Assembly (NCBI GenBank): GCA_964505555.1
Contig: CAZDIO010000166.1
Coordinates: forward strand, 1 to 7,281
DNA: 7,281 nucleotides
Origin: CAZDIO01 sp964505555
GTDB lineage: Bacteria; Bdellovibrionota_C; UBA2361; SZUA-149; CAZDIO01
Direction of reading: 5' to 3'
Position numbers and translations under genes: made by a program
The notes under the pieces: generated by a model
The model's input: the letters and a program-made list of their open reading frames with translations, nothing else
The model's database searches: none
Told to the model about the DNA's origin: nothing
Part shown: positions 1 to 5,803 of the stretch, piece by piece
Layout of the letters: each line of letters starts with the position of its first letter
Numbering within the stretch: position 1 is the stretch's first letter

Positions 1-54
1 CAATCTCATATTACTAATGAGGGTTCGAGATTGCTTCGCTCCGCTCGCAACGAC
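1..54. repeat. Intergenic palindromic repeat, cut by the window edge
   Basis: The segment downstream of the argS stop is non-coding and structured. CAATCTC (1-7) is the exact reverse complement of GAGATTG (27-33). Inside it, CTCAT (5-9) is complementary to ATGAG (17-21). From 27 to 54 runs a sequence of the type GAGATTGCTTCGCTccgctcGCAAcgac, with a tandem CGCTC duplication (38-47: CGCTCCGCTC when read in register from 38) and TTGC/GCAA ends. It resembles the 'gattgcttcgct...gcaatgac' intergenic repeats that I recall from many bacterial genomes; that resemblance is from memory. Because the left edge starts with the reverse complement of the repeat's own first seven bases, a second, inverted copy may lie just outside the window, giving a long hairpin. 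It could help end argS transcription, but no clear U-tract follows. Confidence 0.5.
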
Positions 55-70
55 AGGAGAGGCTGAAGGG

Positions 71-1795
71 CTACATTCGCTCAAGAACTTCCATTCCAAG
101 AAGTTCTAAAGTTGTGCGTAATGTTTTCCCCACACAATCAAATAAACTAAGACGTGCGATGGCGATCTCTTCTGGGGCGCCTAATACTTTTAGTTCGTTG
201 TAAGCTTTTGAAAAACTTCTTGCTAACTGGAGTGCGTAGTTTGCGAGATGGCTTGGTTCGTTGTCCTTTGTAGTTTTCTGAACGACTTCAGGAAGATCTG
301 ACAGGTGATAAACAAGGGCGTACGCCGTATCATCGCTGAGATGTTCCCCATTGATCGTTGGTAAAGAGGTAAGACCAGCCTCTTTTGCCTTCTCCTTGAT
401 GCTATTGATTCGTGCATAGGCATAAAGAAGATACGGCCCACTATCTCCCTGAAACTCAAGGGCGTGCTTCCAAGAAAAGTGGACATCTTTAGCGTTACTT
501 ACGCTGAGCGTACTAAAGATGATCGCACTAAGGGCAACTGCTTTTGCTACTGCGGCCTCGTTTAATCCTTCTGGGCGTTTGGTAACTTCCTGGTGATATG
601 CCTCAAGGGAGCGGGTATAAGCCTCATCAAGAAAATCATTGAGCTCAATAAACTCACCCTCTCCACGCGTTTTCATTCCGAGCACATGTCCAAAAGGAAC
701 ATGGAGGATCTTCTCAGCATAATCACGCTTGAGCGCTTTTAAGATAGCGATGATCTGTTTGAAATGAAGCGCTTGAGGAGCGCCAACAACGTAGATCGCT
801 TTATCAAAATGAAACGTTTCTGCTCTGTATTTTGCTGTGGCAAGATCTCTTGTGAGGTACAGTGAGCGCCCATCTGGAGTTAGTATTCTTGCAAAACCAA
901 GCTCCTCTTCAAGCTCCACCCCATAGGCACCTTGAGATAACTTCAGAAGCCCAGCACTCTCTAGATCGCTTTTTACACTCTCTAGTTTATCTGAATAGAA
1001 TGATTCGCCCGTGTAGTAATCAAAATTAACGTTAAGTCGTTGATAGGTACTCTTTAAATAAAGGAGCGAAATCTCAACGCACCATTTCCAAAAGTCGTTA
1101 GCGTATGTCTCACCCTTTTCGAGATCGATAAAGAAATTTCTCGCCATCTCATTAACATCGGCATATGGTCCACCCGGTGTTGTCACCACACCTTTTTCTT
1201 GTTCCTCCTTAAGCTTGGTAGCGCGTCGATAAAGCTCAACAAGGGCAGTAACCGTTTCCTCTTTTGGCTTCCCCCACAACTTGCAACCCGCCCACACAAA
1301 TCCAAACTGTGTTCCCCAGTCTCCGAGGTGATTGATGCTCGTTACTTTGTGACCAAGAGCGCGGTAGACCCGATCAAGGGCGCTACCAATCAGGGTCGCT
1401 CGAAGGTGCCCAACGTGAAAAGGTTTAGCGATATTAGGACTACTATATTCAACGATAACTTTTTGCTGAGATTCCCTTACGTAGGGAGGTTTTTCCTGAA
1501 GAGAATCATGTAATGTATTTTCAACAAACTTCTTGCGGTTAAAGGAGAAGTTTAAAAAAGGCCCTGAAACAACTGCGCTGTGAATCTCTCCTGGGAGAGT
1601 GATGGAATTTTGTAGTTTTTTGGCGCATTCTGGTGGGGAGATCTTCCACTCCTTACTTAAAGAAAAACAAGGAAAGGCAACATCTCCAAATTGAACGTTT
1701 TTTGGGCGTTCAAGAAGGGAGGTGGTCACTTGAAGAGTAAGTCCGCTTGCCGAAGCGATCGCCTTTGCAAGTGATTCTAGAAGGTCTTTCTTCAT
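71..1795 (-). CDS. argS: Arginyl-tRNA synthetase (ArgRS, class I)
   Basis: This enzyme charges tRNA-Arg with arginine using ATP, in the cytoplasm, for translation. The 574-residue protein is complete and of normal family length. Domains in order: an N-terminal additional (Arg_tRNA_synt_N-like) domain at about 1-90; the class I Rossmann catalytic core with the HIGH-type motif HVGH at 127-130 in the context SPNIAKPFHVGHLR and LGDWGTQFG at 157-165; the KMSKS-loop equivalent G-M-K-T-R at 373-377; and a helical anticodon-binding domain from about 450, with GPYLLYAYARI near 453-463 and the family-typical ending LLGMEVLERM. The first Lys of KMSKS is not kept, as is known for many ArgRS enzymes. The ATG at 1795-1793 is preceded in frame by a stop (minus-strand TAA at 1831-1829) with no other ATG between. 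A weak Shine-Dalgarno GGGA (1807-1804) lies eight bases upstream. It stands alone, divergent from the act operon, so the link is probably positional only. The stop is TAG. Confidence 0.97.
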   Translation of the reverse strand: MKKDLLESLAKAIASASGLTLQVTTSLLERPKNVQFGDVAFPCFSLSKEWKISPPECAKKLQNSITLPGEIHSAVVSGPFLNFSFNRKKFVENTLHDSLQEKPPYVRESQQKVIVEYSSPNIAKPFHVGHLRATLIGSALDRVYRALGHKVTSINHLGDWGTQFGFVWAGCKLWGKPKEETVTALVELYRRATKLKEEQEKGVVTTPGGPYADVNEMARNFFIDLEKGETYANDFWKWCVEISLLYLKSTYQRLNVNFDYYTGESFYSDKLESVKSDLESAGLLKLSQGAYGVELEEELGFARILTPDGRSLYLTRDLATAKYRAETFHFDKAIYVVGAPQALHFKQIIAILKALKRDYAEKILHVPFGHVLGMKTRGEGEFIELNDFLDEAYTRSLEAYHQEVTKRPEGLNEAAVAKAVALSAIIFSTLSVSNAKDVHFSWKHALEFQGDSGPYLLYAYARINSIKEKAKEAGLTSLPTINGEHLSDDTAYALVYHLSDLPEVVQKTTKDNEPSHLANYALQLARSFSKAYNELKVLGAPEEIAIARLSLFDCVGKTLRTTLELLGMEVLERM

Positions 1796-1827
1796 CTTAG
1801 TTGTCCCATAGATTAAAGATTGACCAT

Positions 1828-1833
1828 ATTATA
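1828..1833 (-). promoter_or_regulatory. Candidate -10 box for argS
   Basis: Read on the minus strand this is a perfect TATAAT. It sits 32 bases upstream of the argS ATG, implying a leader of roughly 25 bases. I see no good TTGACA-like -35 box at 16-19 bases spacing and no TGn extension, so the assignment rests on the hexamer and its position in an AT-rich stretch. Confidence 0.4.
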
Positions 1834-1872
1834 TGAGCCCAGAAAAGTCTCTGTGGTCTTAAAGGAAGCTTG

Positions 1873-1878
1873 TATAAT
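1873..1878 (+). promoter_or_regulatory. Possible -10 box, + strand, upstream of the inverted repeat
   Basis: A perfect TATAAT occurs in the context GCTTGTATAATGT, without a convincing -35 box. If used, transcripts would begin near 1885, pass through the long hairpin at 1901-1993 and enter actA with a leader of about 240 bases. It could equally be chance in AT-rich DNA, since a second candidate promoter lies closer to actA. Confidence 0.25.
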
Positions 1879-1900
1879 GTCTGATAGAAAAGAAAGAGAT

Positions 1901-1993
1901 TATTGAACACAGGGTTTCACAGAGTTACACAGAGGAAAATCATAAACATATTTGATTCACTCTGTGTAACTCTGTGAAACTCTGTGTTCAATA
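1901..1993. repeat. Long inverted repeat built of 10-base CTCTGTG units
   Basis: The left arm (1901-1934) and right arm (1960-1993) are reverse complements over 34 bases with one non-Watson-Crick position (G1913 opposite T1981, a G-U pair in RNA). The loop is 25 bases and contains a further AATCA/TGATT pairing (1938-1942 with 1953-1957). Each arm is itself repetitive with a period of exactly 10 bases: CTCTGTGtaa (1960), CTCTGTGaaa (1970), CTCTGTGttc (1980), and the complementary units at 1908, 1918 and 1928 on the other arm. A further lone CTCTGTG lies at 1849-1855. No open reading frame is carried and no target-site duplication is evident. It lies in the divergent argS-actA gap. It looks like a dispersed intergenic repeat rather than a classical terminator: the plus-strand exit is A-rich (ATAAAAA). 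Read leftward, the exit is T-rich (minus-strand CTCTTTCTTTTC), but no gene would need ending there. Confidence 0.9.
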
Positions 1994-1996
1994 AAA

Positions 1997-2012
1997 ACAG
2001 CGTTCGTGCTGT
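1997..2012. other. Small hairpin ACAGC-N6-GCTGT
   Basis: ACAGC (1997-2001) pairs perfectly with GCTGT (2008-2012); a G-U pair (2002/2007) would leave a TTCG loop at 2003-2006. It begins four bases after the long inverted repeat. Read on the minus strand the stem is followed by a run of five T, resembling a very short intrinsic terminator for leftward transcription, but the 5-6 bp stem is weak and no leftward gene ends here. The function is unknown and it may be fortuitous. Confidence 0.3.
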
Positions 2013-2055
2013 ATGGAGCTTCGCCCTAACGATCTCCCTTTCACACGTATACCTG

Positions 2056-2084
2056 GTGACAATGGGATAAGCTTAGGTTATGAG
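2056..2084 (+). promoter_or_regulatory. Candidate sigma-70-type promoter for the act operon
   Basis: GTGACA (2056-2061, 5 of 6 matches to TTGACA) and TATGAG (2079-2084, 4 of 6 matches to TATAAT) are separated by 17 bases. The start of transcription would fall near 2091, leaving a leader of about 35 bases before the actA ATG at 2125. It lies downstream of the inverted repeat, so with this promoter the repeat would be upstream DNA rather than part of the mRNA. This is a sequence match only, and the organism's sigma-factor consensus is unknown. Confidence 0.35.
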
Positions 2085-2124
2085 TCGACAAAGATTTCAT
2101 CTGTTTTACATTTTTGGGTAAAGA

Positions 2125-2733
2125 ATGCGGAAAACCTTTTTAGGTCTATTTTCGGTTATTTTCGTAATCGGTGCGCTTCAGTATGTGCTCTCGAGCTCTG
2201 CTGCAAAAGCTGTCGATGCAAACGATATTCGCGCAGGGTTGTGGAGAGATGGTAAGGCGGTTTTTTCAGATGAAACGTTTCTTGATCCTTTTGGCAAGTA
2301 TCCTCGGGGATATCGCCCCCAACAACCAATTAACTACAATCACAGAATTCACGTCGAAAAAAATCAGATTGAGTGTCAGTACTGCCACTCTGGTGTTACG
2401 AAATCCCCTTATGCAACGATCCCTTCAGTTGATCTCTGTATGGGGTGTCATAAATCAGTGATGACAAGCGCTCAGTCTCCGGAGATAAAAAAACTTACCG
2501 ATGCATACCAAGCGAAGCAGCCAATTGAATGGGTGCCCGTTCATAATCTTCCAGAGCATGTTTATTTTACACACGAACGGCATGTGAAGGCTGGTGTTGG
2601 TTGTCAGCAGTGTCACGGTCAGGTGCAACAAATGGATGTGGTGGAAAAAGTATCCTCAATGAAAATGGGGTTTTGCGTAAGCTGCCACCGTGAGCAAGGG
2701 GTAAGTATCGATTGTTTGGTGTGTCACCAATAA
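2125..2733 (+). CDS. actA: ACIII subunit ActA, exported pentaheme cytochrome c
   Basis: ActA is the multiheme electron-transfer subunit of alternative complex III, held on the outer (periplasmic) face of the inner membrane. The 202-residue protein starts with a positively charged, hydrophobic segment (about 4-25) that is either a signal peptide, with possible cleavage after the Ala-rich stretch at 25-32, or a retained membrane anchor. Five CXXCH heme-binding motifs follow at residues 84-88, 105-109, 160-164, 184-188 and 197-201. The last ends one residue before the C-terminus. Spare histidines in the NHRIH (72-76) and HNLPEHVYFTHERH (140-153) segments are candidate distal heme ligands, as in the cytochrome c7/c3-like family. 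An in-frame TAA at 2119-2121 makes the ATG at 2125 the first possible start. The ribosome-binding site is weak (GGG at 2116-2118). It is the first gene of the act operon; tandem stops TAA TAG end it, 22 bases before actB. The identity rests on the heme count plus the gene order. Confidence 0.93.
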   Translation: MRKTFLGLFSVIFVIGALQYVLSSSAAKAVDANDIRAGLWRDGKAVFSDETFLDPFGKYPRGYRPQQPINYNHRIHVEKNQIECQYCHSGVTKSPYATIPSVDLCMGCHKSVMTSAQSPEIKKLTDAYQAKQPIEWVPVHNLPEHVYFTHERHVKAGVGCQQCHGQVQQMDVVEKVSSMKMGFCVSCHREQGVSIDCLVCHQ

Positions 2734-2755
2734 TAGACGTTACGAGAGACGATTC

Positions 2756-5700
2756 ATGTCGAAGAAAAACGGTTATAGTCGAAGAGATTTCTTAAAAGTT
2801 GTTGGTGCAGCAAGCGGTGTTGCCGCTGTTGGTTGCACGAAAGATCCTGTCGAAAAGATCATCCCCTATCTTAATCAACCTGATGAGGTGATTCCGGGGG
2901 TTGCTGTTTGGTATTCTGGCTTTTGTGGTGAGTGTAGCTCGGGATGTGGAACGCTTGTCCGAACGAGAGAAGGACGGGCAGTAAAACTCGAAGGAAACCC
3001 CATTCATCCGGTCAACACCGGTGGTCTCTGTGCACAAGGACAAGCCGCGCTCCAGGGACACTACGACCCTGATCGGATACGGCAGCCACTTATTCGCGAA
3101 GGAGGAGCACTCCGCGTTGCTACGTGGAAGGAGGCAATAGATGAGGTTTCAAAAGCGATCTCCTCTCGTGGAGAGGGAAGTGAGTTGGCGATACTTACAA
3201 GTCCACTGAGTGGAAGCACTCAGTCGCTCGTTGAAGAGTTTGTAAAAAAAATTCCGCGTGCTGAACATTTTACCTACGAGCTTTCGGGATCTGATATTTT
3301 ACAAGCAGCGACGGACCAATGTTTTGGCAGCGGTACTCGGGTGCACTTTGATTTTTCAAAAGCAAGAACAATTCTCAGTGTTGGAGCTGACTATCACGAA
3401 AGTTGGGTTTCGCCAGTGTCGTTTTCAAGAGATTGGGCAAAAAGTCGTCGTCCCAATGAAAAAGGAGAGATGAGCTACTGTGTGCATATCGAGCCACGCC
3501 TCTCGCTTACGGCTGGGAATGCTGATCGGTGGTTACGAAATGCTCCGGGTTCAGAAGGCGCAGTGCTTCTTGCAATTTTAAAACTTGTTTTTGAAAAAAC
3601 AAAAGGTGGAAAACTTAATGGAGATGAGCAGGCCCAAGTTTCAGCGCTTATAAAGGGTGTAAATGTTGAACAGGCCGCAAAAGCTTCCGGTATTTCATCA
3701 AGCCAAATAGAAGAACTCGCCACGGTATTAAGCTCCTCATCGTCTTCCCTTGTCGTTGCTGGGGGAGCCGCCGTAAGTGGTTCAGAAGGGGTTTCTGCTG
3801 TTGTGGTCGCCCTGACTCTCAACAAACTCCTTGGAAACATAGGAAACTCAGTCATACTTATTCCACAACGACCTACCACTCAAAGTGGGGTTCCGGCAGT
3901 GGCTAAGCTTATCGAGAAGATGTCTTCGGAAAAAAATAAGGTCGGAGTACTTATTGTTTCAGGAGTAAATCCTGCTTTTAATCTTCCCACGAAGATGGGT
4001 TTTACAGCGTCGCTCTCTAAGGTTGGATTTATCGTAAGTGTCTCTTCGCAACTTGATGAAACGACAACTTTAGCAAATGTTGTTTTGCCGCTGAGTACTA
4101 ATCTTGAATCATGGAACGATAGTGAGCCGTTTCCTGGGAGCTATGGTTTGAATCAACCAGCGATGCAGCCTCTGTATCAGACACAGTCTCTTGGTGATTC
4201 GCTCATTAGTATCGCTTCCAAACTTGAACTGACATTTGAGGACTCGGCTAGTTTTTATGACTACATTCAAAAACAATGGAAGAAACGACTTGGAGAGGGA
4301 GATTTTGAGACAAAGTGGCAAGCTGCAGTAGAACGCGGGGGCGAGTTTAGTTCGCTTCCAAAGCGAACTACTGGAGTGTCGCTTACTCCAAACGCGCTTC
4401 AACGGGTCTCATTTAGTGAGAAACCTGCGGCGCTGATGCTTCTTGCATACCCTTCGGTAAACTCATTTGATGGGCAGTCTGCAAATAAGCCGTGGATGCA
4501 AGAGCTTCCAAATCCAGTTACGACAATAGTCTGGAGTTCATGGGTTGAAATTCATCCAGAGACCGCCAAAAAACACCATCTTCGAGAAAATACCGTTGTT
4601 ACAGTAAGAACGGCAAATGGAGAGGTGAAAGCCCCAATTTTTTTTCAAGAGCACATTCACCCGAATCTTATTGCAATTCCGATCGGACAAGGTCATGAGG
4701 TTTACGGAAGATATGCTGCGGGAGTGGGAGCAAATCCACTGCGGATACTGAATGTCAGTGCAGATGCAAACATTGAGTTTGTCACAGAAGTTTCAGAAGT
4801 CATTACCAGCCCTTGGAAGGAGGAGCTTGTTAAACTTCAAGGTCATGACAAGCAGTACCAGCGTGGAATCGTCAGATCGATATCTCTTGGAGCTTTTTCG
4901 CAACTCGGTCATAAAAACCACGAAAGTGATCACGGCGGAGGGCATGAAGATCTTCTCGCTCTTGGGGTTAAGACAGCGGATCAGCAGATGTATCGCCAGA
5001 TGGATCATCCCCTCTATCGTTGGGGAATGTCTATCGATCTTGCGACATGTACCGGTTGTTCAGCGTGCGTGGTAGCTTGCTACGCCGAAAATAACGTTCC
5101 TGTGGTAGGGCGAGAACTGTGTGCTCAAGGGCGGGAGATGTCATGGTTGAAAATAGAACGATTCTTTGATGAGACCGATCAAGTTCAGCCTGTTTCAGGA
5201 TTTTTGCCAATGCTCTGTCAGCACTGTGGAAACGCTCCGTGCGAACCGGTATGCCCGGTGTATGCGACGTACCACAACGAAGAAGGGCTAAACGCAATGG
5301 TTTATAACCGTTGTGTTGGTACCCGCTATTGCGCAAATAACTGTAGTTATAAGGTGCGCCGATTTAATTGGTTTAAGTATGATCTCCCTGAGCCACTCAC
5401 CTGGCAGCTTAACCCTGATGTGACCGTTCGAGAGGTGGGGGTGATGGAGAAATGTACCTTCTGTGTGCAGCGGGTGCGGGAAGGTCGAAACACAGCAAAG
5501 AACTTAGGACGAGAAGTTAAGGATGGCGAGATCAGCCCAGCGTGTGCTTCTAGTTGTCCAACACAGGCGATTACATTTGGAAACTTAAAAGACGAGAACG
5601 CGCAAGTGTCAAAAAACACGGCAAGTAGTCGGGCTTATCGGGTGTTTGATAGTCAGATTAATACGCAACCAGCAATAAGTTATCTTGCGCGAGTACGAAA

Positions 5701-5767
5701 TACAGCAGGTGTGAGCGAAGGTGGAAAAAATCACTCAGCAAAAAACTTCAGTGAGAAGCATTCCTAG
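2756..5767 (+). CDS. actB: ACIII subunit ActB, molybdopterin-oxidoreductase-like / iron-sulfur fusion
   Basis: ActB is the large peripheral subunit that carries electrons from quinol oxidised in the membrane to the cytochrome c subunits. Residues 8-14 (SRRDFLK) are a twin-arginine export signal. Cys27 after AVG is a likely lipobox cysteine, so a Tat-exported lipoprotein is expected. Residues about 45-690 resemble the molybdopterin oxidoreductase family, including a C-x2-C-x3-C...C motif (Cys57, 60, 64, 92) in the usual position, a VSGVNPAFNLP segment (402-411) and a C-terminal dinucleotide-binding-like domain (about 590-680). A His-rich linker follows (718-735). The PsrB/NrfC-like ferredoxin part has Cys765/768/771/775, Cys821/824/829/833, Cys853/859/863 (the second position is Thr856) and Cys900/903/930/934. 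This predicts three [4Fe-4S] and one [3Fe-4S] cluster, as described for the family. ACIII ActB is known to lack molybdenum. At 1003 residues the length is normal. The ATG follows GAGAGA (2744-2749) by six bases. The stop is TAG, 36 bases before actC. Confidence 0.96.
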   Translation: MSKKNGYSRRDFLKVVGAASGVAAVGCTKDPVEKIIPYLNQPDEVIPGVAVWYSGFCGECSSGCGTLVRTREGRAVKLEGNPIHPVNTGGLCAQGQAALQGHYDPDRIRQPLIREGGALRVATWKEAIDEVSKAISSRGEGSELAILTSPLSGSTQSLVEEFVKKIPRAEHFTYELSGSDILQAATDQCFGSGTRVHFDFSKARTILSVGADYHESWVSPVSFSRDWAKSRRPNEKGEMSYCVHIEPRLSLTAGNADRWLRNAPGSEGAVLLAILKLVFEKTKGGKLNGDEQAQVSALIKGVNVEQAAKASGISSSQIEELATVLSSSSSSLVVAGGAAVSGSEGVSAVVVALTLNKLLGNIGNSVILIPQRPTTQSGVPAVAKLIEKMSSEKNKVGVLIVSGVNPAFNLPTKMGFTASLSKVGFIVSVSSQLDETTTLANVVLPLSTNLESWNDSEPFPGSYGLNQPAMQPLYQTQSLGDSLISIASKLELTFEDSASFYDYIQKQWKKRLGEGDFETKWQAAVERGGEFSSLPKRTTGVSLTPNALQRVSFSEKPAALMLLAYPSVNSFDGQSANKPWMQELPNPVTTIVWSSWVEIHPETAKKHHLRENTVVTVRTANGEVKAPIFFQEHIHPNLIAIPIGQGHEVYGRYAAGVGANPLRILNVSADANIEFVTEVSEVITSPWKEELVKLQGHDKQYQRGIVRSISLGAFSQLGHKNHESDHGGGHEDLLALGVKTADQQMYRQMDHPLYRWGMSIDLATCTGCSACVVACYAENNVPVVGRELCAQGREMSWLKIERFFDETDQVQPVSGFLPMLCQHCGNAPCEPVCPVYATYHNEEGLNAMVYNRCVGTRYCANNCSYKVRRFNWFKYDLPEPLTWQLNPDVTVREVGVMEKCTFCVQRVREGRNTAKNLGREVKDGEISPACASSCPTQAITFGNLKDENAQVSKNTASSRAYRVFDSQINTQPAISYLARVRNTAGVSEGGKNHSAKNFSEKHS

Positions 5768-5773
5768 AAGAAT

Positions 5774-5788
5774 ATGAGCGCGGAATAA
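5774..5788 (+). other. Four-codon mini-ORF in frame with actC
   Basis: In the actB-actC gap, ATG AGC GCG GAA TAA sits exactly in the actC reading frame, ten codons ahead of the actC ATG. It is preceded by the purine-rich AGAAG (5766-5770). It could be chance, a small upstream ORF affecting coupling between actB and actC, or an older actC start interrupted by a stop codon. No function can be assigned. Confidence 0.3.
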
Positions 5789-5803
5789 GCGAAGGACAAA
5801 GAG

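Noticed and set aside
1199..1513. Plus-strand open frame of 104 codons opposite argS
   Set aside because: It is antisense to the ArgRS catalytic core, which is strongly conserved; no family resemblance.
1901..1993. Long inverted repeat as an insertion sequence or MITE
   Set aside because: There is no transposase and no evident target-site duplication, and the arms are made of short tandem units. Repeat element is the safer call.
1901..2012. Classical Rho-independent terminator or CRISPR-like array
   Set aside because: No gene ends into it on either strand, the plus-strand exit is A-rich rather than U-rich, and the 10-base units are contiguous without distinct spacers.
2013..2255. Open frame of 80 codons starting before and overlapping actA
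   Set aside because: It overlaps actA in another frame, has no recognisable domain, and most of its length is the antiphase reading of the ActA signal region. The ActA frame has clear heme motifs.
3475..3879. Minus-strand open frame of 134 codons inside actB
   Set aside because: It lies wholly opposite a well-supported ActB coding region; composition is Ser/Thr/Pro-rich antisense reading without a domain or ribosome-binding site.
2756..5767. ActB as an active molybdenum oxidoreductase (for example polysulfide or tetrathionate reductase)
   Set aside because: The fusion of the catalytic-like and FeS domains in one chain, together with pentaheme ActA before it and NrfD-like ActC plus DUF3341 ActD after it, is specific for ACIII, whose ActB is known to lack molybdenum.
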